Shown here: positions 44,701-56,390 of the stretch, piece by piece | Layout: each line of letters opens with the position of its first letter | Position numbering within the stretch: position 1 is the first letter of the stretch | The notes under the pieces: model-generated | What the model was told of the DNA's origin: nothing | The model's database searches: none | The model's input: the letters and a program-made list of their open reading frames with translations, nothing else | Position numbers and translations under genes: made by a program | Assembly (NCBI GenBank): GCA_023525715.1 | Contig: CM042016.1 | Coordinates: 80,149,382-80,213,381, forward strand | Direction: 5' to 3' | From: Cichorium intybus | Lineage: Eukaryota > Streptophyta > Magnoliopsida > Asterales > Asteraceae | DNA length: 64,000 nucleotides

Positions 44701-46369
44701 TTCAGATTTACACAGATCACAAAAGCATGAAATATTTATTCGATCAAAAGGAGCTAAATATGAGACAAAGACGGTGGATGGATCTACTAAAAGATTATGA
44801 TTGTGAAATACTTTACCATCCTGGTAAAGCTAACGTGGTGGCGGATGCGTTAAGCCGTAAAGAGCCGCCTATTCGAGTCGTATCGGCTCGAATGGGGATT
44901 GTAAATCGATTAGCGGAGGTGATACGTAGATGCCAAGGCGAAGCTAATGATTTGAAGAAAGAGAGGATGATTAGTTATGTGGAGAAACTGGTGGAAAATG
45001 CACAAGGAATCAAGACTTTCCAAGGGCGAGTTTGGGTTCTGAGACATGGCGAGGCGAGACAGTTATTGCTAGAGGATGCTCACTGTACTAGGTATTCGTT
45101 TCATCCTGGTAGTACACGGATGTATCATAATCTAAAGCCGTATTACTGGTGGCCTGGTATGAAGCGAGATGTGGGACGATTTGTAGAGAACTGTTTGACA
45201 TGTCTTCAAGTAAAAGCTAATCATCAAAAGTCGTATGGAGCAGTGCAACCATTGCGGGTACCAATGAAGAAATGGGATGAGATTACTATGGATTTTATCA
45301 CAAAATTGCCTCGGACTCCACGAGGATATGATTCCATATGGGTAATTGTTGATAGGTTGACAAAGTCTGCTCATTTCATTCCGATCCGAGAAGATTATCA
45401 AGTGTCAAAGCTAGCCGAGATTTATACTAGAGAAGTGGTGAGACGACATGGAGTGCCGACTTCAATAGTCTCGGTTAGAGATAGTCGTTTTAATTCACAT
45501 TTCTGGCAGAGTTTCCAAAAGCATTTTGGTACTAAAGCCTTACTGAGTACTGCGTATCATCCCCATACAGATGGACAGTCAGAAAGGACAATACAAACAC
45601 TTGAAGATATGCTACGAGCCTGTATCATCGACTTTGGAGGTAGTTGGGAAGATCACTTACCTTTAGTGGAGTTTGCTTATAATAACACTTACCATTCCAG
45701 CATACAGATGGCACCTTTTGAGGCATTGTATGGTGCTTCATGCCGAACCCCAACTTGTTGGACGGAAACAGGAGAGAAACCGTTGGCGGGACCAGAGATT
45801 TTAGCCGAAACCGAAGAGAAAATACAAAATATCCGCGAACATATGCGAGTAGCTCAAAACCGCCAAAAGCAATATACAGATAAGAGAAGAAAGCCGTTAG
45901 AGTTCCATGTCGAGGACATGGTGATGTTGAAGGTGTCCCCATGGAAGGGAGTCATCAGGTTTTCAAACGAGGTAAGTTGAGTCCGTGATACATTGGACAT
46001 TTCCAAGTCTTAGAGAGAATTGGAGCGGTCGCATATAAACTTGAGCTTCCAGATGAGTTACGGGGTATTCACAATGTGTTCCATGTGTCACATCTCAGAA
46101 AAACATTATATGACAAATCCACTCGAATACCTTTAGCCGGAGTCCAATTAGATGAAAAATTGAGATACCAAGAGATGTCAGAGCAGATATTGGATAGAAA
46201 GGTTAAAAAGTTACGAAGCAAAGAGATTGGAGTAGTAAAAGTACAATGGCGACACCATAGAGGTACGGATGTCACTTGGGAAGCCGAGGAGGAGATGCGA
46301 TCAAAGTATCCCTTTTTGTTTCAAGAGATTCCGAGGACGGAATCTTTTGAAGGGGGTAAGAACATCTAA
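41742..46369 (+). pseudogene. Element G gag-pol polyprotein
   Basis: ATG 41742 (MSTGKEKERGDPSRDQ). Gag domain 42070-42480. Two CCHC-like knuckles (about 42775-42880), both lacking the fourth Cys (CFQCGKTGHMARQY; CFNCGESGHIRPDS). Protease VLFDSGASVSFIS (about 43070). RT with YRLAPSEMEELKRQLQELL and catalytic FIDDILIYS (about 44085). RNase H (FVLYSDASLSGLGCIL). Integrase zinc finger (HPGSTRMYHNLKPYYWWPGM ... CLTC) and core (VIVDRLTKSAHFIP; QSERT). Chromodomain-like tail 46076-46366 (VKVQWRHHRGTDVTWEAEEE). One frame from 41742 to about 45960 with stops at 41835, 41928, 42411, 43305, 43407 and 44673, then one frameshift near 45965. Confidence 0.92.
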
Positions 46370-47766
46370 TACCGTATTATTAATTTATATAGATTTTGTG
46401 TTAATCTTAGTGTAATTAAGATTAAATAGGTTGCTATATGAGTTAGGATGGTTAAAAACCCAATTGAGTAAAGTTTGGACTTGTAGAATGTCAAATCAGA
46501 GCTACACGGGTCGTGTATGGCCACACGGGTCGTGTAGAAAGGCTTAAGAACCAAACAGTACCCCCTTTCAGGTCTACACGGGTCGTGTACCTCTACACGG
46601 GTCGTGTAGCTCTTGTTCAAAAATTACCGAAACGAGTTTGGGCCTCACACGGGTCGTGTGAGGCTACACGGGTCGTGTGGGTCTGTGCACGTTCAAGATA
46701 GCTTGCTGTAGGTCTCACACGGGTTGTATGAGCCTACACGGGTCGTGTCGCGTGCACAGGACTGTTTTAAAGTGCGGATTTTCTTTCATTTCAGTCATTT
46801 CCAATTCGACCAAAACCCTCCCAAAACCCTAGATCCTAAGCCTTCTAAGTCGATATTTAAGCCAAATATTCACGAATTGAAGCTAGGGATTCATACTTGG
46901 AGCTTGAAAGGTAATCCTCTTTGATTTTGGTTTCGTTTCAACCGTTGGATGGTTTGATTGAGGTAGCTTCTCGTGGCTTTGATGACCCATCTGTGAATTA
47001 ATGATGTTTGAGCCAAATTAATTGATTTGTAAGTGTATAAAGAGTTCAAATCCTAGACTTAAGTTAGTGAAATGCTTGTTGTGGTGTTTTTGATCTTGAT
47101 TAGGTCAAAGTAGTGAAGTCAGAGTAAACCTGGAGTGAAGTTGTTAGAGGGATTTGAGCATTGAATTTAGGTGTTGTGTTACAGCTAAAGCTAGACAGGA
47201 TCAGGCACGAGGTTCTGGAGTTCCACATATCGATTCAACTTCAGGTGAGTAGTTATTTATTAGATGATTATGACTTATTATGATGTTGTTTACAGATAAC
47301 AAGTAGGTTATGTGTTGATTTGGTTGAGTATAATCAAATATTGAGTATATGGAATAAAGAGTTATAGTGTGTATATCACACTCGGGATTGAGATAGTCCA
47401 TTGAGCTTGATTAAAATGAGATAATAGATGATACAAACCAATTAACCTTAAATTATTCACTGAGCTTTCATAGCTCATAAATTGTTTGTTATTGTTGTTT
47501 GTGTTAGGTTTTAGTAGTGGCGATCGGGGGAAGCGTGTCTCAGAGGGATAGCTGGACTTGGACATAGTTTGTTGTTTTGAAACATGTAATGTGACCCGGT
47601 TTTTGAATGATAGTTGTAAATACTAATGTAAATAGTTTAGGACTTAAACTATGTTTTTGGTAACAACTTTGTATTACTAGTTTCTTAATTTGTGTTACAC
47701 CCTTTAATGTTGTTCTAAAGTGAGAAAATTAAGGTGTAATTCATTTATGAGAAACCGGGTATTACA
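46365..47766 (+). repeat. 3' LTR of element G
   Basis: 1,402 bp, begins TCTAATACC (TG changed to TC) after PPT GAAGGGGGTAAGAACA. Eight-unit ACACGGGTCGTGT array at 46504-46748. Confidence 0.9.
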
Positions 47767-50646
47767 CTTCCCGTCTACAATTCCAAGGAGATGGTTGTTC
47801 CCTCTGCTAATCAACTCGTTGACATGTTCAACGAAATAGGCTACTCACCTCTTCTTGAGAAGATTAGTACGTTCAAGAAGAACTAACTGCCTGATCTTTG
47901 GCGATACTACTTCAGTATCTTCCTCAGATGTCTCTCAGGGAGAACTTTCGGATTAGACTCTGCAAGTGTCTCATTCCAAAGTCTGCTCTACGGAATCTAC
48001 TATGATGTCAAGGTAGATTACGCATCCATTCTATGGGCCGATTTTTGTTTGCACATCAACCACAGCCTGAAGGAAACCGAGATTTCGAATGCTAGATTTT
48101 GGGCAATTGTTGTTCACGCCCATTATCAGCAAGCAGGGTATGTTCCTGATCCCTCTCTTCCAGAATTAAGGTACACTCCTATTGCGATTCCACCACTAGA
48201 TGATGAACCAGCAAACTTCTTTGCTCAAATTCCTCAAGCCATGCTTTCAAAGGTGCCCATGGAGTGCAATGAGGTAAACACTTATCGTAATACCCTTGTT
48301 ATACCTTACCCCATTCGTGATACAAATCAAGCAGCACCCACCATGGCACAAGCAAAAGCGAAAGGGAAGAGGAAAGCAACTGGTGGACCGAGTGGTCCAA
48401 AAAAGGCAGAGAAAAAGAGAAAAGGTTCGGAGCAAACTACTCTGAAGAGAAAGCAACCAAAGAGGTCAAGGAAAATGGCCATTGTGGATGAGTCCTCGGA
48501 ATCCAACAGGACTCCATCCACAGTTCAAGAAGAAGAACAAGAACAAGAAGAACAGCAAGATAACCAACCTCCTTCACCTCCACCAACCACCAGACCACCC
48601 ACTCCACCAAACACTACTGCACCACCCTCACCACCTAAAACAACCAGACCACCTACACCACCTCATACAACAACACCTCCTCCACCTCCCACAACAGCTC
48701 AACAAACAACCTCAATCCACACTACATCATCTGATGTACCACCTCCTCCACCACCTACAACTGCCCCTCAAATGTCTACTATTCATTTCTCTAGTATTGA
48801 CTTTTCATTACCAGAGTTTGATCTACCTCAATCACCTTCAAGACAAAACCCTACTTCAGCAGCCTTCTTTGAGGCTTTTCATCTGGCCCCCTTGGTTGCT
48901 GAAGGAACATCCGATGAAGAACTGCCTGATGAGGCTTTTGTACTAATGAAACAGTACAAGATTTTCAATTCAAAGCTTGATACTCTGATTCAAGCACAAA
49001 CTGGTTTTGATACTACAAAACCAACCATGTGTGACGTTATCGAAGAGATCGATACTCTAGAGTTCACATTGTCTAAAGAACTAAAAGAATCAGTACATTA
49101 GCTCGAGAAGAGACTTGTGGATCAACAGGATAAGATCTAATCGTCGTTCGAACAAAAATTAGCGTCTGCTGTTGCTGATGTTGACAAGAAAATCCAAACA
49201 TTTGCTGAAAAGATTGAACATTCAAACTCCGAAGTTATGAAAGCCTTACAAGAACTTTGGAGCGAAACTCAGCAAAGTACCAAGTTTGAAAAACAACTTG
49301 ATAAGGCTAGAGCGAAGATAGAAGAGCTCACAGCCGCCCAAGCTGCTACGGAGATCTCTAAGTTTACAGAGGAACTATAAAAGACAAATACAGCTCTTAA
49401 CCAAGATATGGCCACACGGTTAAGAACTGTATTACAACCTTTGATAAACTTTGTTGATCGGCTTACTAGACCACAAGGCAGGCCTGCCATTGCTCAGCAT
49501 GCGGGCCATGCCTCACAAAGGGGAGAAAGAGTGGTCACAATGGTAACCTCCGCAGCCACAACAACCACCACTGCTGGTCCTATATTTTCAACCATCACTA
49601 CAACTACCATGGGAACATGTGGAGTTGGGGGATCATCTGGAGCTGGAAGTTCAACAGACAGGTCTGTTGAAAGCATAATTGTTCCACGCATGGAAAATAT
49701 CTACAAGGCCAGACATGCAGACCATGCCTCGATGATCAAAATGAACAACTTTGCCTGTGATGATGGAAAATAGACCGCAGAGGCAATCAAACTCTTCGGA
49801 TTTCAAGATCTGAATGTACTCAACAAGCTACCTCTTCGGAGTTTTGAGACAGCCGACTCCGAAGATCTTCAGCTTGACATACCTTTCAATCCGAAGACCT
49901 TCGCCTTTCTCTAGTTTGTTCAATCAATAACAAATGAACAGAGGCCAACCTACTGGACCAACAAAATAAACTTCCATGCTATGTTCATTCAAAATCAGAA
50001 TGTAGTATGGAGTTTGAAAAAGATCAAGAAAATCATATCAATCAAAGAGGCAAAGACTTTTGAGAACTTCATGAATTATGAATTCCTTGTTCTTTGCGGT
50101 GTAGATGAAGTTGAATCAAGGTTTACAATTATTGACTTCCCAATAATGAATCCAATGGACTTCATTGAAATGCTAGACATCTTGGGAAGAGGTGATCCAG
50201 GCCTTGCCTCGGAGTCTTTAGTTGTAATCAGAACGATCAAAAACCACCTCTTGGGTTTTCTAAACAACTACCTACTGAGATTCGCAAAGCAATACATTGA
50301 ATTATGTTCCTACTATCAACAACCATTGAATACTCCTCCAGTCGTAGTTCGGAACATAAGCAGGTTTAAGAATGGAGAGATTCTCGATGAACCATATGGT
50401 GTAGTCTTCAAAGCACTTCGAAACGAAACCGAAGTCATGATTAAGTTCTTTGAAATAGACTATCTTGGTCTCCATCCCTCCTCTTTTATCTCAGGCATGA
50501 TTCCTCATGTGAACGCCTGTCATGTCAATTCTGATGAGAAGAAGAAGAAGTTCATGGATCATATGACCTGGTACTTAGCTATCAGAAAAAAATTAAAGAG
50601 AGCCTACAAAAGAAACTTCTGTGTATAGGCTTCGGATGCACTTCTC

Positions 50647-50660
50647 ACAAAGGGGGAGAT
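50647..50660 (+). promoter_or_regulatory. Polypurine tract of element D
   Basis: CACAAAGGGGGAGAT directly before LTR start TGTTGGGAAT, nearly identical to the PPT of A. Confidence 0.85.
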
Positions 50661-51157
50661 TGTTGGGAATATTTGTGATGAAGTGCTGATCTATCCGAAG
50701 TTCTATCCGAAGACCTCTTGATGTAAAACCCCGAAGTAATAAACAATGAGAAGACCCCGAAGTCTGAAGACTCTGAAGGGTATCACCTGGAGGATTCGAA
50801 GACTTCACAGATGTCAAATATTTTGATGCACGCGTAGTTGCAGACTACGTGTTGCATGTATTTAGCATTCTATTAGATAGTACATCTGATAGAATATTCT
50901 TTGTAACATTTATACTATGCGTATCACTGATCTAGTATAAATATCAGTGATAGCACACCGTGTTAGATGTGAGATTGTAATCGTCCTATTGTAAAACCCT
51001 AAATCAATCAATGAAAGCATTCGGCACAAGTTATCCAATTCCTCTTGTTCCATAACTGTTCTTGATTATTCATATTACTGTTTGATTGCTTATTACTTGA
51101 TCTACTGTTGAATCACTAGTCATTACTTGTTCATTTTATTGATTTCAACACTCAACA
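50661..51157 (+). repeat. 3' LTR of element D
   Basis: 497 bp, TGTTGGGAAT...CACTCAACA. TATA box AGTATAAATA at 50934-50943, flanked by 9-bp inverted arms ATCACTGAT (50923-50931) and ATCAGTGAT (50943-50951). Confidence 0.85.
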
Positions 51158-51502
51158 GACTCTAAGCCAATTGATTCCAAAATCCTGTCCATTGGATCTT
51201 TGGTTGAAGTTATTCTTATAAAACTCATTTTAACAATCATACAAACACAATCCATAAATTTAATCAACATTCAAGCTACATTCACACAACACTTCAAGGA
51301 TAATTTAAACAATCATTTTTTAAAAAAAGAATATAACTTTTATTAAATCAAAAATTATCCTCAAAAAAATGTACTATGTAAAACAATGTCATACTATCTA
51401 CTGACTAATAACAATGCCAAAAATATCTAACTAAACTCTAAAAATGCACGAGCTCGAGATCCAATCTGAACGTGCTCCCATGCGACAATGTCCTGCGTCC
51501 TA
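51158..51502. other. AT-rich segment beside the gag relic H
   Basis: No ORF. It probably belongs to the 3' side of relic H or to original flank of D. Confidence 0.3.
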
Positions 51503-52116
51503 CTAAGACACTGTATACAAACCAAATGTGACTATCACCTCTTGTATCAAGGAATTAAGGATTAGGAGTTTTGAGTTTTTAGATATACCTGAGTTGCCAA
51601 ACTGTTGGGCTTTGGAGTGTTTTCCAATTATCCTGTGACTGTATCCCACCCTGTGAATTCCCAGCTTAAGACATCCCAGGACCCGTCTGGATGGATTCCT
51701 GATGTGCTTTAGAGCTGGACTCAATCCCGAACTATGCACCTCCATGAGTGAATCATAGAGAGTCGACATTGAATGCATTTCCATGAAGGTCTTGTGTAGG
51801 TCCCTTTCCCTGTATATATGTACGAACGGTTCATACTCCTCAAGCAGAGATGCGAGCAATCCATTGATGCTTGCTTCTTGACTGAGAGGGTGACCAAGCT
51901 TGTACAGTGCTTCCAAGTATCCTTCTATCTTAAGAAAGTGTGCACTAACATTGTGTCCCTTTCTCAGCCTGGTCTCACCAAGCTTTTCATAGATCCTAAT
52001 CTTTTCCTGCCAAACCGGTTCTTGGAACCTTTCCTCAACCAGTTGTATCAACTCATGTGACCCTAGGAATTCAAAATTCCTGCGGATGGCGGGGTCAATG
52101 GTTAATAGCATGAGGA
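51503..52116 (-). pseudogene. Copia gag fragment (relic H)
   Basis: The minus frame 52111-51503 encodes a UBN2/DUF4219-type copia gag piece: MLLTIDPAIRRNFEFLGSHE, then FLKIEGYLEALYKLGHPLSQ. No zinc knuckle or pol was found. The right end is cut by the LTR of element E, so E probably inserted into this gag; the rest would lie beyond E and C, outside the window. Confidence 0.65.
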
Positions 52117-52472
52117 TGTTGGATTAGGTGTCTAAGCCATGACTAATAATTAGTATTTACCTAATTAATAGTAGCATAGTCCATTTGGGTTGCCCTCATA
52201 GCTAGAGGTTTGGTAGAAAGTTCAGTAGAGAGAAAGATTGATTTATTATATTATTAATAAATCAATAGAAATTAAGTAAATAGTTTATTAATATATTTAA
52301 GTGATAATAAATTAATTAGAAACTATATTATTAATTAGAAATTAATCTAGAATTAATTGGAATTAATTTGGTGATTAATTTAATTAATTAAAGGTGCAGG
52401 GACTGAAATTATAATTATTCAATAGTTGAGTAAGTGACATTTTTAGCAGCCTTATGACCATCGACTTTTTAA

Positions 52473-52474
<2 letters not shown>

Positions 52475-52562
<88 letters not shown>
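52475..52562. repeat. (AT)n microsatellite inside the LTR of E
   Basis: About 44 uninterrupted AT units, then imperfect ATAG units to about 52600. It lies ~130 bp upstream of the LTR TATA box. Confidence 0.95.
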
Positions 52563-52565
<3 letters not shown>

Positions 52566-52692
52566 TATATAGATATAATTTCGATTATATATATAGAGAT
52601 AAATAGGTTTGAATTAATAAGATAAAGGTTTGTCTTGATTTGAATTCAAAAAGGTTTATCTCTAAAGGTTTATCTGGTTATCTACTGGAGGC

Positions 52693-52700
52693 TATAAATA
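52693..52700 (+). promoter_or_regulatory. LTR TATA box of element E
   Basis: TATAAATA within GGCTATAAATAGGGAGCC, the expected U3 promoter position. Confidence 0.7.
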
Positions 52701-52983
52701 GGGAGCCTCAGACCCCATAAACCTGGGCCATATTCACCTCATTCTCTTTGGAATTTTCGACCTCCCCTTAAGCTCTTGGGTGTGACTTCATTTGAGGCAA
52801 GATAGTTTTGTTGCTTTGTTTCCAAGAAAACCTAAATGTTAGTTTTTCTGATTTTATTCTTTAGTAATTTTTCTTGTGGCCTTTTAGGAAATATTTATAT
52901 GTTCAATAATAGAAAACATAGATCCTCATAGGTTGCCTGTGAACTTAGGGTTTTAGTTCATTGATTTTCAGAAAACATTTTAG

Positions 52984-52995
52984 TGGTATCAGAGC
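52984..52995 (+). promoter_or_regulatory. Primer binding site of element E
   Basis: TGGTATCAGAGC six bases after the LTR end. Confidence 0.88.
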
Positions 52996-54245
52996 TATTT
53001 GTTGTTTTCTTGTTGAATAGTTATAATAGTTTCCCTAAAAATTAGGGTTTAAAGCTTATAAACCCTAATTGGCCATTTTTGATTTTGGGGTTTAGGGATA
53101 TTGAAACCCTAGCCCCTCCCCCCTCCCCCATGCCTTTTTTTGATTTATTAATTAGGGTTTTAGAAGGTTTTCTATTTTTGGTAACTTTAATTATTTAATT
53201 AAATGGAGAACCTTCAACCCATTATTTGTTAATTTCGTAAATTAGGGGTTTAAGATAGGTTTAAATTAATTTGATTAATTTGTGATACCTATATGGATTT
53301 AATTAATTTAATTAATTGTTTAATTAAAAGATAAATTAAATCATTTAAAGGTTTAAATTTAATTTTTAAATTAATAGTTAATTTTCGAAAAATTAAATAG
53401 ATAAACCAGAAATATTTTAAAAGTTTAAAATACATCTTATATATATTATTATTATTAAAAGTTAATATTATATGTATAAGATAAACTGGTTAGTCAAATC
53501 AATAGTAGGCTTCATTCACGAAGCTGATCTATAAAGAGGGTATAAGGAGACTGCCTATAAAATGGCAGTCTAATAGGTGTCCACTTTCACCTACCGCTCT
53601 CCTGATCAGTGGAGGGTCTTTAGCCGAACGGGTTTGATAGGACCGCTTAATCTCATTAAAAGTATAATGATATTACTCAAAGTACTGGAACAGCTTTATA
53701 AAATCACAATCTAGTTACTTTAGGAAAAATGTGAATTGATGCTAATCCATGAAATTACACATTGCACTTTATGAAAAATTGGTGGAGCGTGTGTGATTTA
53801 CCGACACACCAATAGGGGTTCATAAAGAGTTGCAATGGGTTTCTCAAATCTTATCATTGTTGTTGGAGTGTGTGTGGTTTACCGGCACATCAATCAGAGA
53901 TGGTAATTGACCTTCAGAGTACCAAGCTAATTTGCATGGTTATTCAAATCCAGTTTGTGATCCTCAGTATCCCAGTCAAAAACAGTGGAGCATATCCGAG
54001 ATTAAACATGTTATTGAACAGTTCAATAAATCTCAAAAGAACTAGGAATTCTATGATAATATGATTATTTTCCGCAGTGGAATTGCTGAATCGTCATTCG
54101 CCTACCTTTATAAAATTTACAATTAGATTACGGCATCCCTCATGTATATTGTGAATTGTTATAGTTGGGTCTTAGCCTTATTATTATATTGGGTTAATAT
54201 TAAGGGTCATATATGTATCTAATTAAAACCTACCTTCTTTTATAG
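52996..54245 (+). other. Leader of element E
   Basis: 1.25 kb without an ORF. A 35-bp motif (GTTGGAGTGTGTGTGGTTTA) is duplicated at about 53780 and 53861. The leader ends CTTCTTTTATAG directly before the gag ATG, which could be a splice acceptor, but no donor was proven. Confidence 0.5.
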
Positions 54246-54890
54246 ATGTCTTCTGCTGACCAATCCGCTCCCCACTCAAACTCTAGTAAAGTCACTTCAA
54301 TCCTCTCATTGTGTCCAAAGTGCAATTGGATGGCACGAACTACAACGACTGGATCAGAAACATCAAGATGGCTCTGAGGTTTGAGAACAAAGAGTATGTT
54401 CTCGATACTGAGCTCATTGAAGTTGATGCAGATACTGCTACTCCCGAAGAAGTTTCCTCATACCAAAAACACTCTAATGATGTGATCAAAGTGGCCTGCA
54501 TCATGATCACTACCATGAACCCTGAATTGCAAAGAATCTATGAGGACTACTGGCCCTACGAGATGCACAAGGAGCTTGCGGAAAAGTTCTGCAAGCAAGA
54601 GCGTATCGAGAGGTGCGAAATGGTCAAAGCATTCACGAATAGCAAGCCTAAGGACGGAGAGTCTGTCTGCACTCACGTGCAAAGGATGCAAGGTTACGTT
54701 GATAGGCTAAGGAAGCTTGGAATGCCTATTCATAAGGAGTTAGCCACTGACATAGTGCTTAACTCCTTACCGAGTTCTTATGACCAGTTCCCACTGGCGT
54801 ATCATTTGAAAAACACTCAGACCACTTTGGCTGAGTTGCATGGCATGCTTCGTACTGCAAAAATGGGCTGAATGTTAAAAGTGTACATCC
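54246..54890 (+). pseudogene. Element E gag
   Basis: ATG 54246 (MSSADQSAPHSNSSKV), with a frameshift near 54305. The main frame then reads SKVQLDGTNYNDWIRNIKMA through VQRMQGYVDRLRKLGMPIHK to 54871. This is the UBN2/DUF4219 gag of copia elements. A one-base loss at about 54868 creates TGA and shifts into the zinc-knuckle frame. In intact relatives gag and pol form one polyprotein. Confidence 0.8.
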
Positions 54891-54891
54891 T

Positions 54892-56074
54892 GTGAACCAG
54901 CCTGTCTTGGCAATTGGTCAAGGTAAAGGAAAGAAACGGAAGGGCCCTCCCAATCAGAATTGGAGGGAAAACGTTCAGGTCAGGTCATCGATTAATGGCC
55001 CGAGACCCAAGTCTTCCGGCATTCCTCATGTTGCCAATCCCAAAGATGCCCACTGCTTCTATTGCAAAGAGAAGGGTCATTGGAAGAGAAGCTGCCCGAA
55101 ATACTTGCAGGATGTCAGGGATGGGAAAGTGAAGCCATCAACAGCAGGTATGTACACTATCTCTAAAAAATCACCATCTTCCAGTTCTTGGGTCCTTGAT
55201 ACAAGATGTGGTTTTCACATATGTTCTGATTTGCAGGGCCTAAAGGAAAGCAGGGAGATGGAGCACGGTAGATTAAACCTGATCATGGGCAATAGGAGAT
55301 CGTCGCCTGTTACCAAGATCGGTGTCTATAGTTTAGTGCTTAGTAGTGATGTTAGTTTAGACTTAATAAATTGTTGCTATTTGCCAGAAATGGCAAGAAA
55401 CATAATTTCATTTCATGCATTGTTCGAACAAGGTTTTCAGTATTCTTTTGAGAATTTAAATGGTTTAATTTCTATTTTTAAGAATCGTGTTTTTATTTTT
55501 GAAGCTTTACCTTGTTCTGGTGTGTATGAAACAGTGACATGTGTTGACAATTTAGGAAATAGTGTATTGAATATTGATTCTTCTAGTGGTGTAGAAAAGG
55601 CATGCTTGTGGCATAATCGCTTTCGGCACATCAGCAAGAAACGCATCGCCCAACTCCAAAAGGATGGAGTGTTGGAATCATTCGACCTCAAGTCGGATGA
55701 TGTATGCGAATCTTGTCTGTTGGGCAAGATGACTAAATCACCTTTCAAAGGATCTTTTGAAAGAGGTGAAGGTCTGTTGGATATCATACACACATATGTG
55801 TGTGGGCCCTTCAGATCAACCACAAAGGATGAAACGCGGTTCTACGTTACCTTTACTGACGATTATAGTAGATATGGGTATATATACTTAATCAAGCACA
55901 AGTCAGACACCTTTAAAAAGTTCAAAGAGTTTAAAAACGAAGTTGAGAATCAATTGTGCAGGAAGATAAAGATGCTTAGATCCGACAAAGGCGGTGAGTA
56001 TCTTAGTATCGAGTTCCTAGACTATCTAAAGGAATGTGGAATAGTTTCACAGTTGACACCTCCCAAAACACCAC
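54892..56074 (+). pseudogene. Element E zinc knuckle, protease and integrase (truncated)
   Basis: CCHC knuckle CFYCKEKGHWKRSC (about 55050-55095). Protease WVLDTRCGFHICSDLQGL, where the usual DTG is DTR, so the active site is lost. Integrase zinc region LWHNRFRHISKKRIAQLQKD ... CESCLLGK. Core YVCGPFRSTTKDETRFYVTF and MLRSDKGGEYLSIEF. It ends at 56074 where the LTR of C starts; the catalytic Glu region and RT are missing from the window. Confidence 0.85.
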
Positions 56075-56214
56075 TGTTGAAAAATACGATAACTGATCTC
56101 CACGAATAAGGTTTTTAAGCCGATTACCGTGTGACAGATATGTATTTTATCTATAATATGCGGAATAAAAATAAATTACTAGAAGTTAAATAGACAGAAA
56201 GCGGTAAATAAAGT

Positions 56215-56390
56215 AAAAGTTAGAAGTTAAAGGTTAGATGTAATAAACGCCATTATCAACGATAACGTGTTTTTACAATAAATGAAAAGGTTAGAAGTTA
56301 GAAGTTAGAAGTTAGAAATTAGATGTTAGATGTAATAAACGCCATTATCAACGATAACGTGTTTTTACAATAAGTAAAAAAAGGTTAGAA
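56215..56390. repeat. Tandem duplication in the LTR of C
   Basis: GTAATAAACGCCATTATCAA and the following CGATAACGTGTTTTTACAAT occur twice, each preceded by runs of GTTAGAA-type heptads in variable number. Confidence 0.8.

Larger units (their letters stand above)
40004..47766 (+). mobile_element. Full-length Ty3/gypsy chromovirus G (Tekay/Del-like)
   Basis: LTRs 40004-41371 and 46365-47766, TSD CTTCC, tRNA-Met PBS, single gag-pol frame, C-terminal chromodomain-like segment. The pol sequence and the LTR-end style TGTAATACC...GGGTATTACA fit the Tekay/Del chromoviruses. The second LTR begins TC instead of TG. LTR lengths differ (1,368 versus 1,402 bp) through two indels. Confidence 0.92.
39669..50628 (+). 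pseudogene. Element D accessory 3' ORF, interrupted by element G
   Basis: The exons of this broken ORF are 39669-40003 and 47772-50628; the reading frame resumes exactly after G is removed. Total about 1,060 codons. It begins MTEASSQTTKAISIPNLKSQ. The globular part (LPDLWRYYFSIFLRCLSGRT; DYASILWADF; ARFWAIVVHAHYQQAGY) is followed by a basic NLS-like block (KAKGKRKATGG; KKAEKKRKG; KRKQPKRSRK). Then come a long Pro/Thr-rich region (48570-48780), a coiled coil (49100-49380) and a C-terminal domain (LQLDIPFNPKTFAFL; AIRKKLKRAYKRN). Six in-frame stops (47884, 49099, 49138, 49378, 49771, 49912; all TAA/TAG) and no frameshift. It is homologous along its length to the ORF of element A. No membrane segment seen. 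Confidence 0.75.
37664..51157 (+). mobile_element. 3' part of copia element D (Sirevirus-like), split by G
   Basis: D comprises a spacer, internal promoter, accessory ORF (39669-40003 and 47772-50628), PPT and 3' LTR (50661-51157). Its PPT and LTR start (TGTTGGGAATATTTGTGATG) resemble those of A (TGTTAGGACTCTAATTGTGA), so both are one lineage. The 5' half is missing or lies outside. Confidence 0.75.
52117..52977 (+). repeat. 5' LTR of element E
   Basis: 861 bp, TGTTGGATTAGG...CAGAAAACA. Contains a long (AT)n tract and TATA box TATAAATA (52693-52700). Confidence 0.8.
52117..56074 (+). mobile_element. 5' part of copia element E, cut by element C
   Basis: 5' LTR, tRNA-Met PBS, long leader, gag, protease and integrase up to the insertion point of C at 56075. 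The integrase core frame ends within the usual PPxTPQLNG region, so RT and the 3' LTR should follow C outside the window. Confidence 0.85.

Noticed and set aside
48482..48946. Shifted-frame His/Leu-rich ORF in D
   Set aside because: Frame shadow of the Pro/Thr-rich region of the accessory ORF (CCA/ACC repeats read as His/Leu).
52996..54245. Intron in the leader of E ending at TTTTATAG before the ATG
   Set aside because: A single acceptor-like sequence without an identified donor or branch site is not enough to annotate an intron.
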